From positions 30,188 through 94,187 of the forward strand of contig NZ_JACZFS010000027.1 in NCBI RefSeq assembly GCF_014904795.1: 64,000 nt of DNA, read 5' to 3'. The DNA comes from Nisaea nitritireducens. Lineage in GTDB: Bacteria > Pseudomonadota > Alphaproteobacteria > Thalassobaculales > Thalassobaculaceae. The translations under genes were made by a program, and so were the position numbers. Positions 34,758 through 44,183 of the stretch are shown piece by piece (the stretch's first letter is position 1; each line of letters starts with the position of its first letter). Under the pieces are notes generated by a model. That model made no database searches and was not told the DNA's origin. It saw nothing but the letters and a program-made list of their open reading frames with translations.

Positions 34758-35957
34758 ATGAGAGCATTCAAGGGCATTAGAGTCATCGATTTCAGCCGCG
34801 TGCTGTCGGGCCCGGTCGCAACACAGATGCTGGGCCTGCTCGATGCCGACGTCATCAAGATCGAGTCGCCTGGCGACGGGGACCAGTTGCGCGGCGTGCT
34901 GACGGATCCCGAAATGGCGGCGAAGCGGATGTCTCCCGCATTCCTCACTGTCAATCTCAACAAACGCAGCATCGCGCTCGACCTCAAATCCGACGTTGGG
35001 CGAGCGGCAGCGGTTAAATTGGTCGAGAACGCGGATGTGGTCGTCGAAAACTTCGTTCCGGGCGTCGCCGCCAAGCTCGGCATAGATTACGAGAGCGTGC
35101 GCGCGGCCAACCCGAACGTGGTCTATTGCTCGATCAGCGGCTACGGCCAGAGCGGCCCGAAAAGCGCTGAGCGGGCATACGATGTCGCCGTGCAGGCGGA
35201 TTCAGGCATGATGTCCCTGACCGGGCATCCTGAAACCGGGCCCACCCGCGTCGGTTTCATGCTGATCGATATGACCACCGGCATCTCGGCAGCCTACGCG
35301 ATCGCTTCCGCATTGTATCGGCGCGCAGTCACCGGCGAGGGCCAGTATCTCGACGTCGCGATGTACGACACGGCACTTCAGATGATGTCCTGCCAGGCGG
35401 CGGATTACATGATGCGCGGCAATCTGCCGGGCCTGCTCGGCAACGGCTCGCCGATGGCGCAACCCACCGCGGGCGCCTTCGAGACAAGCAACGGGATCCT
35501 GCTTCTGGCGACCCTGACATCGGCGCAACAGGAAGCCTGTTTCCGTGCCCTCGGACTGGAGGAACACTTGCAGGACCCACGCTATGCCACGGAAACCGCG
35601 CGGCAGGAAAATTTCGGTACCGGCCGGGATCTGGTCCAGGCCGCCATGAAAGCCCGGACTGCGGAGGAATGGCTCCCGGTCCTGAAGCAACATGGCGTTG
35701 CAGTGCAGCAGGTACGCGGCCTGGAAGCAGCTCTCTCGGACCCGCAACTCGCGCACCGGGGCATTCTGGTCAATACGTCCGGTGAGGGTCTTGACGAGAA
35801 CACCGACATGGTCGGCGCACCGTTCCTGGCCAACGAAGACGGCCCGCTGACAGAGACCAGCGCGCCGGTCAGGGTCGGTCAGGACAGTCGCGCGATCCTG
35901 GAAGAGCTGAACTGCACCCCGGACGAAATCGACGCCATCCTCGCCGGGGTGGAGTGA
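34758..35957 (+). CDS. Class III CoA-transferase (CaiB/BaiF family)
   Basis: 399 residues. The N-terminus FKGIRVIDFSRVLSGPVATQ, then LLDADVIKIESPGDGDQLRG, and YCSISGYGQSGP are diagnostic of family III CoA-transferases; the catalytic aspartate lies in the AYDVAVQADSGMMSLTG region. I chose the ATG at 34758, which follows AGGGAG; an upstream in-frame start would add a non-family tail. Substrates in the family include carnitine, formyl, succinyl and aromatic acyl groups. Without partner genes, the donor and acceptor are unknown. Confidence 0.85.
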   Translation: MRAFKGIRVIDFSRVLSGPVATQMLGLLDADVIKIESPGDGDQLRGVLTDPEMAAKRMSPAFLTVNLNKRSIALDLKSDVGRAAAVKLVENADVVVENFVPGVAAKLGIDYESVRAANPNVVYCSISGYGQSGPKSAERAYDVAVQADSGMMSLTGHPETGPTRVGFMLIDMTTGISAAYAIASALYRRAVTGEGQYLDVAMYDTALQMMSCQAADYMMRGNLPGLLGNGSPMAQPTAGAFETSNGILLLATLTSAQQEACFRALGLEEHLQDPRYATETARQENFGTGRDLVQAAMKARTAEEWLPVLKQHGVAVQQVRGLEAALSDPQLAHRGILVNTSGEGLDENTDMVGAPFLANEDGPLTETSAPVRVGQDSRAILEELNCTPDEIDAILAGVE

Positions 35958-36090
35958 GCAAGTCGGCAATCCCGGCCAGACAGGCGGGCTGCATGCCCTG
36001 CATTCCCGATCCTCGTTGGCAGGGTGATTGAGCTGGTCTATGGATTATGGATGGGTGCCCCGTCACCAATGTTCCCGCTAGGACATGTCC

Positions 36091-38382
36091 ATGAAGTTCC
36101 GCTTCCCCATCGTCATCATCGATGAAGATTTTCGCTCGGAGAACTCTTCCGGCTTGGGCATTCGTGCCATCGCGCAAGCCATCGAAGCCGAGGGTTTCGA
36201 AGTGCTCGGGGCGACCACCTACGGCGACCTGTCGCAATTCGCCCAGCAGCAGTCGCGGGCCAGCGCCTTCGTTCTGTCCATCGATGACGAGGAATTCACC
36301 CCCGGACCCGATCTCGATCCGGCTGTCCTGAACCTGCGCACCTTCATCGAGGAAGTGCGCTGGAAGAATTCCGAGGTGCCGATCTATATCTACGGCGAGA
36401 CCAAGACCAGCCGCCACATCCCGAACGATATCCTGCGCGAGTTGCATGGCTTCATCCACATGTTCGAGGACACGCCGGAATTCGTGGCACGCCACATCAT
36501 ACGCGAGGCCAAGGGCTATCTTGAAAGCATCCAGCCGCCCTTCTTCAAGGCCCTACTCGACTATGCCGAGGACGGCTCTTACTCCTGGCACTGCCCCGGC
36601 CACTCGGGCGGCGTTGCCTTCCTGAAAAGCCCGATCGGCCAGATGTATCACCAGTTCTATGGCGAAAACATGCTGCGGGCTGATGTCTGCAACGCCGTGG
36701 AGGAGCTAGGCCAGCTGCTCGACCACAACGGCGCCATCGGCGCCTCCGAACGCAATGCCGCGCGCATTTTTAACGCCGATCACTGCTTCTTCGTGACCAA
36801 CGGCACCTCGACCTCGAACAAGATGGTCTGGCACCATACTGTGGCGCCGGGCGACGTGGTCGTGGTGGACCGCAACTGCCACAAGTCCATCCTGCATTCG
36901 ATCATCATGACAGGCGCCATCCCGGTCTTTCTGAAGCCGACGCGGAACCATCACGGCATCATCGGCCCGATCCCACAATCCGAGTTCGAGGTCGAGTCGA
37001 TCAAGGCCAAGATCCGGGCGAACCCGCTGCTCAAGGGCATCGATGCCGATGCGGTCAAGCCGCGCATCATGACAATGACGCAATCCACCTACGACGGCGT
37101 GCTCTACAACACAGAGACCATCAAAGGCCTGCTCGACGGCTACGTCGAGAACCTGCATTTCGACGAAGCCTGGCTGCCGCATGCCTCCTTCCATCCGTTC
37201 TACGGCACCTACCATTCGATGGGCCGCAAACGGGAACGGACGAAGCACTCAGTGACCTATGCCACGCAGTCCATTCACAAACTGCTGGCCGGGATCAGCC
37301 AGGCAAGCCACGTTCTGGTGCAGGATTCGCAAGAGGTCAAGCTGGACCGGCACCTCTTCAACGAAGCCTACCTGATGCATACCAGCACCAGCCCGCAATA
37401 CAGCATCATCGCCAGCTGCGATGTCGCCGCCGCCATGATGGAACCCCCGGCGGGCACCGCACTGGTGGAGGAAAGCATCGCCGAGGCGCTCGATTTCCGC
37501 CGCGCCATGCGCAAGGTCGACGACGAATTCGGCGAAGACGACTGGTGGTTCCAGGTCTGGGGACCGGACGCGCTGGCCGATGAAGGCGTCGGTAACACCA
37601 GGGACTGGGTGCTGAAAAAGACCGACGCGGACGGCGTTCAGGCCGCCGATGGGGAGGATTCCTGGCACGGTTTCGGCGACATGGCGCCGGGCTTCAACAT
37701 GCTGGACCCGATCAAGGCCACGCTTATCACCCCCGGCCTGAACCTCGACGGACGGTTCGAGGACTGGGGCATTCCCGCATCCATCGTGACCAAGTATCTG
37801 GCCGAGCACGGCGTGGTCGTGGAGAAGACCGGCCTCTACAGCTTTTTCATCATGTTCACGATCGGCATCACCAAGGGGCGCTGGAACACGCTGCTGACCG
37901 CACTGCAGCAGTTCAAGGACGACTATGCCAAGAACCAGCCGATGTGGCGCACCATGCCCGAGTTCTGCGCAAAACAGCCGCGCTACGAGCAGATGGGGCT
38001 GCGCGATCTCTGCCAGCACGTTCACGCGCTTTACGCCAAGTACGGCGTGGCGATCCTCTCCACCGAGATGTATCTGAGCGACCTTACGCCCGCCATGAAT
38101 CCCAGCGAGGCATTCTCCCATATCGCCCGCCGCACCACGCAGCGCGTGCCGATCGACGCACTCGAGGACCGGATCACCACCAGCCTGGTCACACCCTACC
38201 CGCCGGGCATCCCGCTCTTGATCCCGGGCGAGGTGTTCAACGGGAAGATCGTCGAATATCTGAAGTTCAACCGCGAATTCGCCCGCGAATGCCCGGGCTT
38301 CGAAACCGACATCCACGGTCTCGTGCAAGAAGTCGGGGAAGATGGGCAGATGCACTACTTCGCCGATTGCGTGGCTGAGTAA
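36091..38382 (+). CDS. Orn/Lys/Arg decarboxylase, AdiA/LdcC-type fold I PLP enzyme
   Basis: 763 residues, typical for the large inducible-type decarboxylases. An N-terminal response-regulator-like wing domain (FPIVIIDEDFRSENSSGLGI) is followed by the PLP core with HCPGHSGGVAFLKSP, TNGTSTSNKMVWHH, HFDEAWLPHASFHPFY and the Schiff-base lysine in ATQSIHKLLAGISQASH. The C-terminal part has TPYPPGIPLLIPGE. Arginine, lysine or ornithine could be the substrate; I cannot separate them by eye. Convergent puuB-puuA downstream use putrescine, which fits ornithine or arginine. The ATG at 36091 has AGGA at good spacing; an in-frame ATG at 36085 is less suited. Confidence 0.8.
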   Translation: MKFRFPIVIIDEDFRSENSSGLGIRAIAQAIEAEGFEVLGATTYGDLSQFAQQQSRASAFVLSIDDEEFTPGPDLDPAVLNLRTFIEEVRWKNSEVPIYIYGETKTSRHIPNDILRELHGFIHMFEDTPEFVARHIIREAKGYLESIQPPFFKALLDYAEDGSYSWHCPGHSGGVAFLKSPIGQMYHQFYGENMLRADVCNAVEELGQLLDHNGAIGASERNAARIFNADHCFFVTNGTSTSNKMVWHHTVAPGDVVVVDRNCHKSILHSIIMTGAIPVFLKPTRNHHGIIGPIPQSEFEVESIKAKIRANPLLKGIDADAVKPRIMTMTQSTYDGVLYNTETIKGLLDGYVENLHFDEAWLPHASFHPFYGTYHSMGRKRERTKHSVTYATQSIHKLLAGISQASHVLVQDSQEVKLDRHLFNEAYLMHTSTSPQYSIIASCDVAAAMMEPPAGTALVEESIAEALDFRRAMRKVDDEFGEDDWWFQVWGPDALADEGVGNTRDWVLKKTDADGVQAADGEDSWHGFGDMAPGFNMLDPIKATLITPGLNLDGRFEDWGIPASIVTKYLAEHGVVVEKTGLYSFFIMFTIGITKGRWNTLLTALQQFKDDYAKNQPMWRTMPEFCAKQPRYEQMGLRDLCQHVHALYAKYGVAILSTEMYLSDLTPAMNPSEAFSHIARRTTQRVPIDALEDRITTSLVTPYPPGIPLLIPGEVFNGKIVEYLKFNREFARECPGFETDIHGLVQEVGEDGQMHYFADCVAE

Positions 38383-38410
38383 GCTGAGCTGACAGTCGCT
38401 CCATAAGCCA

Positions 38411-38440
38411 AAAGGCGCGACCATCACTGGTCGCGCCTTT
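38411..38440. terminator. Bidirectional intrinsic terminator between the decarboxylase gene and puuB
   Basis: A perfect 13-bp stem (AAAGGCGCGACCA and its complement) closes a 4-nt loop. The plus-strand side ends in TTTCTCTGTCTT and the minus-strand side also ends in TTT followed by TGG. It lies exactly between the stops of two convergent genes, so it should end transcription from both. Confidence 0.85.
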
Positions 38441-38447
38441 CTCTGTC

Positions 38448-39761
38448 TTAGACCCCCAGCTTGTCCCGTAGCGCGTACCACCACGAGCCCGCCGCCGAAT
38501 AGGGCACCCGGAACATCCGGCCGCCCGGGAACGGGTACCACGGCACCTTCTCGAACACGTCGAACCGGGAACGGTCGCCATGGATGGCTTCCGAGAGGAT
38601 ACGGCCAAAGGTGTGGGAGCCTGTAACGCCGTGGCCGCTATAGCCGTGCGCGAAATAAGTATTGTTTCCGATCCGGCCCATCTGCGGCACGCGGCTGAAG
38701 GAAAGGGCGAAGTTTCCGCTCCAGGCGTAGTCGATTTTCACGCCCTTCAGTTGCGGGAACACCTTGTTCATATTCGGCAGCAGTTTGGCCCTGATATCGT
38801 GCGGGTCGGTGCCGCCATAGACCGTTCCCCCGCCGAACAGCATGCGCTTGTCGGCGGAGAGGCGGAAATAGTCGAGAATGTAGCGCACATCCTCGACACA
38901 GACGTCGGTCGGGATCAGCTCGGCCGCGCGCGCTTCGCCAAGCGGCTCCGTCGCCATGACCTGGGTCGAGACCGGCATGACCCGCGCCGTCAGCGTTGGC
39001 ACCACATGCCCCAGATAGGCATTGCCGCACAGCACAAGCGTCGAGCAGGTGATCGAGCCATCCGGCGTCTTCACAATAGGCTTTGCCGCCTCGGTATCGA
39101 CATGCACGGCGGGCGTCTGCTCGTAGATTACCCCGCGCAGTTTCTCGAACGCGGCAGCCTCGCCGAGCGCAAGGTTGAGCGGGTGCATATGGCCGCCGGA
39201 ATGATCGATCACACCGCCCGCATAGACGTCCGAATTGACATGTTTGCGGAGCTGCTCCTTGTCGAGCATTTCCTGATTGTTGATCCCGTAGCCCTGCCAG
39301 AGCTTCAGCCGCTCCTCCAGCTCGCGCATATGCGCGCCGGTATAGGCTGTGAAGACGTTGCCATCCTTCAGATCGCATTGGATATCGTAGGTCTTCACCC
39401 GTTCACGGATAATCTCGCCACCTTCCTGCACCAGGCCTGCAACGAAATTGGCGGTGTCCGCGCCATAGCGCTTCTTGATGGTCTGCAGGCTGGCGTTCAG
39501 GCCATTGACGATCTGCCCGCCATTGCGCCCCGAGGCGCCCCAACCGACCCGGGCCGCCTCGATAATCGCGACCTTGTGCCCCTTCTCGGCCAGGTGCAGC
39601 GCGGTCGAAAGCCCGCTATAGCCAGCGCCGACGACCAGAATGTCGACCTCAACGTCCCCCTTCAGTGGCGGACGCTCCGGCGACGGGTTGGCGCTGGCCG
39701 CATAGTAGCTGCCAGTATGCGCGGTCACGCCCTCGAAAATCATTTCCGGGCGGCTCATCAC
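38448..39761 (-). CDS. puuB: Gamma-glutamylputrescine oxidoreductase PuuB (FAD/DAO family)
   Basis: 437 residues of the D-amino-acid-oxidase flavoprotein family. The N-terminus carries SYYAASANPSPERPPLKGDV, followed by the FAD motif ILVVGAGYSGLSTALHLAEKG and VGWGASGRNGGQIVNGL. The GYSGHGVTGSHTFGRILSEAI block near the C-terminus is typical of PuuB/OrdL. It oxidises gamma-glutamylputrescine to the aldehyde. Its start overlaps the stop of puuA (ATGA), so the two enzymes are made together. No puuC or puuD is visible in the window. Confidence 0.85.
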   Translation of the reverse strand: MMSRPEMIFEGVTAHTGSYYAASANPSPERPPLKGDVEVDILVVGAGYSGLSTALHLAEKGHKVAIIEAARVGWGASGRNGGQIVNGLNASLQTIKKRYGADTANFVAGLVQEGGEIIRERVKTYDIQCDLKDGNVFTAYTGAHMRELEERLKLWQGYGINNQEMLDKEQLRKHVNSDVYAGGVIDHSGGHMHPLNLALGEAAAFEKLRGVIYEQTPAVHVDTEAAKPIVKTPDGSITCSTLVLCGNAYLGHVVPTLTARVMPVSTQVMATEPLGEARAAELIPTDVCVEDVRYILDYFRLSADKRMLFGGGTVYGGTDPHDIRAKLLPNMNKVFPQLKGVKIDYAWSGNFALSFSRVPQMGRIGNNTYFAHGYSGHGVTGSHTFGRILSEAIHGDRSRFDVFEKVPWYPFPGGRMFRVPYSAAGSWWYALRDKLGV

Positions 39762-41125
39762 ACGACCTCCAGATAGCTGTCATACTCGAAGTCAGTCACC
39801 TGACGGGCGAAGCGCTTCAGCTCCTGCAGCTTGCTTTCGACCAGCATGGTCTGCAGCCGTTGCGAGTAGACTTTCCGGATATTGCGGCCCCGCCGGAAGG
39901 CCTCGATCGCGGTCGCCCAGTCCAGCGGCAGGTGATCGAGCTTCATGCTGTAGGCATCGCCACTGATCGGATCCGCCGGCTGCATCTCGCCCTCGATCCC
40001 GATGAGCGCACCGCCGAGGATGCTGGCCAGCACAAGATAGGGATTCGTGTCCGCGCCCGCGACCCGGTGCTCGATCCGGCGTGCCTTGGGACTGCCGCCC
40101 GGAATGCGGATGGCGGCGGTGCGGTTTTCATACCCCCAGGCAACGCTTGTCGGCGCGTGCGCGCCCGGCAGCAACCGGCGATAGGAGTTTTCGTGCGGGG
40201 CGAAGACCAGCGTGTTTTCCTGCATGGTCGCCAGCAGTCCAGCGACCGCGTTCCGCATCAGCGGCGCACCTTCGTCGGTGCCGTTATCGAACAGGTTCTC
40301 GCCCGCCTCGTTCTCGAGCGAGAAGTGGACGTGCAGACCACTGCCCGCCCGATCTCCGTAGGGCTTCGCCATGAACGTCGCGGCAAGGCCGTGCTTGCGG
40401 GCGATACCACGGACCAGACGCTTGAAAAGAACAGCATCATCGGCCGCCTTCAACGCGTCAGCCACATGCACCATGTTGATCTCGAACTGACCGGCGCCAT
40501 TCTCGGATATGGCTGCGTCTGCCGGGATGCCCTGCTCGGCGCAGGCATCGTAGACATCGTCCAGGAACGCGTCGAAATGCTCTAGCTCGTCCAGCGACAG
40601 CGCGCCGTCTGAATCCAGCCGCTTGTCCGTAATCGGCGAGCGCGGCGGCTCTGGTTGCGTGCCGCTTGGATCGTAGAGATAGAACTCCATCTCGGTCGCA
40701 ACCACCGGGGTCAGGCCCCGCTCCTTGTAACGGGCCACGACATCGGCCAGTGCCCGGCGCGGGTCGCCCAGGAAAGGCTTTCCATCCTCCTCACGCATCC
40801 ACAACATGGCCAACGCGGAGGGCCGGTTTGTCCAATTGATCAGAACGATCGGGCGTCCGGTGAAGTCGCAGATCCCGTCGGAATCTCCGGTTTCGAAGAC
40901 AAGCTCGCTGCCTTCGATATCCTCTCCCCAGACATCGACGCTGAGGGTCGAAAGCGGCATGCGGAGGCCGCCCCCGAGGATTTTCACCGCCTGTTCGATC
41001 GGCAGGCGCTTGCCGCGCATCGTGCCGTTCAAGTCACAGACACAGGCGAAAACGGCTTCGATTTCGGGGTTTTCCAACAGCAAGCTGTTCAGATTGTCGA
41101 CAGACACTCTCGGCCTCGTTCGCAA
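39758..41125 (-). CDS. puuA: Gamma-glutamylputrescine synthetase PuuA (glutamine-synthetase family)
   Basis: 455 residues with the glutamine synthetase catalytic barrel but the PuuA N-terminus (CDLNGTMRGKRLPIEQAVKI). Conserved sites are EMEFYLYDP, ENGAGQFEIN, AGSGLHVHFSLENEAG, PTSVAWGYENRTAAIRIPGG and RIEHRVAGADTNPYLVLASI. PuuA ligates glutamate to putrescine with ATP as the first step of the Puu pathway. The PuuB partner follows in a 4-bp overlap, supporting this over ordinary GlnA. The tyrosine adenylylation site of GlnA is not apparent. Confidence 0.85.
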   Translation of the reverse strand: MRTRPRVSVDNLNSLLLENPEIEAVFACVCDLNGTMRGKRLPIEQAVKILGGGLRMPLSTLSVDVWGEDIEGSELVFETGDSDGICDFTGRPIVLINWTNRPSALAMLWMREEDGKPFLGDPRRALADVVARYKERGLTPVVATEMEFYLYDPSGTQPEPPRSPITDKRLDSDGALSLDELEHFDAFLDDVYDACAEQGIPADAAISENGAGQFEINMVHVADALKAADDAVLFKRLVRGIARKHGLAATFMAKPYGDRAGSGLHVHFSLENEAGENLFDNGTDEGAPLMRNAVAGLLATMQENTLVFAPHENSYRRLLPGAHAPTSVAWGYENRTAAIRIPGGSPKARRIEHRVAGADTNPYLVLASILGGALIGIEGEMQPADPISGDAYSMKLDHLPLDWATAIEAFRRGRNIRKVYSQRLQTMLVESKLQELKRFARQVTDFEYDSYLEVV

Positions 41126-41307
41126 ACATGAAAATCAGGGGACGCTTTGCTGACTTGAGAGCGCTTTTCGACCTTCTGTCAAATCGAATATCAACGCGTG
41201 GTGAGGCGGAACGTGAATATCCGATGGCAGAAGCATAGGCATGTCATCGTCAGGCAGTGTATCGCTCCGAGTTGACGACGCAAAAAAGAGCCGAGGTTCT
41301 ACATACC

Positions 41308-41907
41308 TTAACGCCGAATGGCCCACACCCGCAGATCGGTGACGACTTTCACAGCCGCAAGGACGACCAGCGTACAGAGAACCAGCTTCGATAGTGTCTC
41401 CATCGTTCCCTCGATCAGGATCGCATGAACCACACTGCAGAGGACTGTTACCGCCACCAGAGCCGTGTGACCGAGGCGCCATGTGCGCAGGCGCAGCCGG
41501 AGCCGGCGGCGGAACACAGCCAGGACAGCCGCCGCGATGACCGCCCACATGGCGATCACGCCCCAGTCCGAGAATGGCGTCGGTGATGCGAACAGAAGCG
41601 CGTCGATCACGTCCGGCGGGCTGGTGATCCAAAGGCCCGCAACGTGGATCGCAACCGCCGTGACGAGAGCAAGTCCGATGACCCGATGGACCCGCCTCCC
41701 GCGCTGGCCGGGCAGGCCCGGCAGGTACCCGCCAATCAGCAAGGGCTGAACCAGCAGGAGGATCATCGCGACGATCCCCGCAAACCCGGCCGCGATGTAG
41801 ATCGGATCGCGCCAAGCAAGCAGGGGACTCGCCGCCGCCGCGGCGAGCGGCGTCGCGATGACGGCCAGGAGACCGGACCAGACCAGAATCGTACGGCCTC
41901 GCCTCAT
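41308..41907 (-). CDS. Ferric reductase-like transmembrane domain protein
   Basis: 199 residues, six predicted membrane helices and histidine pairs spaced for heme b (HRVIGLALVTAVAIHVAGLW and LRTWRLGHTALVAVTVLCSVVHAILIEG). This matches the ferric-reductase-like transmembrane family that includes MsrQ, but no MsrP partner is next to it. Downstream of a Tat-exported intradiol-dioxygenase-like protein by 19 bp, probably in one operon. Role in electron delivery across the membrane is plausible but unproved. Confidence 0.75.
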   Translation of the reverse strand: MRRGRTILVWSGLLAVIATPLAAAAASPLLAWRDPIYIAAGFAGIVAMILLLVQPLLIGGYLPGLPGQRGRRVHRVIGLALVTAVAIHVAGLWITSPPDVIDALLFASPTPFSDWGVIAMWAVIAAAVLAVFRRRLRLRLRTWRLGHTALVAVTVLCSVVHAILIEGTMETLSKLVLCTLVVLAAVKVVTDLRVWAIRR

Positions 41908-41926
41908 TCTCCAAGAATGCCCCTGA

Positions 41927-42415
41927 TCAAGCCGGTTTCAGGACAAAATCCGCGCGCAAACTGGTATCTTGCGAGCTCGACATGACCGGACGCAGGAAGA
42001 CGGTCTCGAATTCGTCGCTGTCATAAGCCAGGTGTCCGTGCGGTTGACCGAACGCAGGCACGATCTGCGGCATCTCAAGCCGGAACTCCCCGTTCGCGTC
42101 GGTCAGCGTGGCGCCATGACTGTGAGGGTCACGCTCGTATCCTTCGGTCGTATGCGCCCAGATCTGGATGCGCTGTCCCGCAAGCGGGACACCATCGCCC
42201 GCGCGGCGCACCGTTCCCGTCATCCAGAAACCGCCGCCACCGATCCGATCCACGATCGGCGCGTTGGGGATATAATTATTGGAGCCACCGCGCATCGAAG
42301 GCGTCGCCGCCAGACCTTGCGCGCGGGCGGGAACAAGGCGACCGGAAACCCACGTTGCCGCAACGGCACCGCCGGCTGCGATCAGGGTACGACGCGTAAA
42401 CAGATCAGTGGGCAT
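41927..42415 (-). CDS. Tat-exported intradiol ring-cleavage dioxygenase-like protein
   Basis: 162 residues. A twin-arginine signal (DLFTRRTLIAAGGAVAATWV) is followed by a beta-sandwich of the intradiol dioxygenase C-terminal type: FWMTGTVRRAGDGVPLAGQR, IQIWAHTTEGYERDPHSHGA and LTDANGEFRLEMPQIVPAFG, then QPHGHLAYDSDEF. The histidines HSH and HGH could bind metal, but the second tyrosine ligand of classical enzymes is not obvious, and the domain is short. It is thus likely a structural relative with a periplasmic role. The ferric-reductase-like gene follows. Confidence 0.65.
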   Translation of the reverse strand: MPTDLFTRRTLIAAGGAVAATWVSGRLVPARAQGLAATPSMRGGSNNYIPNAPIVDRIGGGGFWMTGTVRRAGDGVPLAGQRIQIWAHTTEGYERDPHSHGATLTDANGEFRLEMPQIVPAFGQPHGHLAYDSDEFETVFLRPVMSSSQDTSLRADFVLKPA

Positions 42416-42584
42416 ATGGAGTCCCCCGATGGACATGGTGTTTGCCAGCCTGACTGACGGGCCGTCAAACGACTGTCGCCGATAGCAGGCCCCTTTGAGA
42501 ATTCTTATGATTTAAGATGGGCAGAGCATGTGATAACCGGCGCTCACGGCTTCGTGATGCAGGATTCTCCCCCCAATCAGTGGG

Positions 42585-44183
42585 TCACGGCCGCTCGGTG
42601 TCGTCCAGAGCTCTCGCAACGCGCCGCATGATCGTGCGCCGTGAGCGGTCATCGGCGGCGGTCTCCATTTTTTCCCTTAGACGAAGGGAGAACTCCGCCA
42701 AATCATTATGCCAATCCGGCCCCCGAACCGCTTCTGGCGTAAGCCGCCTGACCTTTTTCTTGAATTGGATCGCGGCGCGGCCAGCCGACAGGTCGACGGC
42801 GTCATCCAGTTGTGGAATGACAATCCGGTCCGGGTCGACACCCTTGGCCTGCAAACCGTCCCGCATGGCTGCAAGGGCCTCTTCCTCACCATGTGTGAGG
42901 AAGATTGCCGATTTCACCGGCAACCGGTCCGTCAGCCAATCGATCAATTCGTCTCCGTCAGCATGTCCGGAATACACATCGATCTGCCGGATAGCCGCCT
43001 TTACGCGGTGCTCTTCACCAAAAATCGTGACCGCATCGACCCCGGCCGAGAGGAGCGCTCCAAGTGAGCCGGGAGCCTGATAACCGACCAGCAGGACAGT
43101 CGCATCGGACCGCCACAGATTCTGCTTCAGATGATGCCGGATCCGTCCGGCGTCGCACATGCCGCTGCCGGCGATGATAATCGCCCCGCCCTTCACCCGG
43201 GCGATCAGCTTGCTTTCATCGACCGACTCGGTGAAGCGGATGTTCGGGCGTCTGAAGCTGGCCCCAACGGCCGGCAGATCCTCCAGCATGAAAGAGTTCT
43301 TCTCGAATACTTCGGTCGCTCGGATCGCCAGCGGCGAGTCGAGGAAAACCGGCACCTCAGGGATACGCCCCTGATCGAACAGTGCTCCAAGATCGAGCAG
43401 AAGCTCCTGCGTCCGCTCGACTGCGAATGCAGGAATCAGAAGGTTTCCTCCCCGCGACAGCGCCGTGTTCACTTCCTCAGCGAGCACAGTCCGCCGGTGT
43501 TCAGGCGTTACATCGATACGAGGCCGCCCGCCGTAGGTCGCCTCACAGCAGACCCAGTCCCAGTTCCCCGGCGCTTCAGGGTCCGGGTGGAGCAGCTTGT
43601 GGTCGGGCCCGATATCGCCGGAGAACAGCAGTCGGGACAGGCGCGCGTCCGGATCCCCGGACGACACCTCCACCTCGATAGACGCAGACCCGAGAATATG
43701 TCCGGCATTCCAGAACCGGGCACGAACGCCCTCGCCGACCTCACGCCATGTCTCGTACTCGACAGAAGAAAAGGAGCCGAGCGCGGCCTGTGCATCTTCC
43801 TTGTCGTACATCGGCGTGACAGCCGGACGGCCGCGCCGCGCGTTCCGCCGGTTCAGCCGCTCGACCTCCATCTCCTGAATATTGCCGCTGTCCGGCAACA
43901 TGTAGGTCAAGAGATCGACCGTTCCGCTTGTGGCGAAGATCTGTCCGGTGAAGCCCTGCTTGACCAGCTTGGGAATGAGCCCCGAATGATCGATATGCGC
44001 GTGGGTCAGCAGAACGAAGGAAATCTTCTTCGGGTCGAACGGAAAGGGCCCGTAGTTGAGCTCCTTCAGGGTTTTCGAACCCTGGAACATCCCGCAATCG
44101 ACCAGGAACTGACAGCGGTCGGTTTGCAGCCAATAGCACGACCCGGTGACGGTTCCGGCCGCGCCGCAAAATGTCAGGATCAT
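42585..44183 (-). CDS. Metallo-beta-lactamase fold RNA-processing exonuclease-like protein (beta-CASP/Ysh1 family)
   Basis: 532 residues. The MBL core has LTHAHIDHSGLIPKLVKQG (HxHxDH motif), WNAGHILGSASIEVEV and LLFSGDIG; the beta-CASP insertion contains ATYGGRP, LIPAFAVERTQELL and IIAGSGMCDAGRIRHHLKQN; the C-terminal RMMBL part has IDVYSGHADGDELIDWL and FLTHGEEEALAAM. This is the bacterial relative of CPSF-73, expected to act as RNA endo/exonuclease with two zinc ions. It stands alone; the 502-bp region after it is the gap to the rhodanese gene. Confidence 0.85.
   Translation of the reverse strand: MILTFCGAAGTVTGSCYWLQTDRCQFLVDCGMFQGSKTLKELNYGPFPFDPKKISFVLLTHAHIDHSGLIPKLVKQGFTGQIFATSGTVDLLTYMLPDSGNIQEMEVERLNRRNARRGRPAVTPMYDKEDAQAALGSFSSVEYETWREVGEGVRARFWNAGHILGSASIEVEVSSGDPDARLSRLLFSGDIGPDHKLLHPDPEAPGNWDWVCCEATYGGRPRIDVTPEHRRTVLAEEVNTALSRGGNLLIPAFAVERTQELLLDLGALFDQGRIPEVPVFLDSPLAIRATEVFEKNSFMLEDLPAVGASFRRPNIRFTESVDESKLIARVKGGAIIIAGSGMCDAGRIRHHLKQNLWRSDATVLLVGYQAPGSLGALLSAGVDAVTIFGEEHRVKAAIRQIDVYSGHADGDELIDWLTDRLPVKSAIFLTHGEEEALAAMRDGLQAKGVDPDRIVIPQLDDAVDLSAGRAAIQFKKKVRRLTPEAVRGPDWHNDLAEFSLRLREKMETAADDRSRRTIMRRVARALDDTERP

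Noticed and set aside
39758..41125. Ordinary glutamine synthetase GlnA
   Set aside because: The N-terminus and the 4-bp overlap with puuB point to PuuA, and the adenylylation-site region of GlnA is not apparent.
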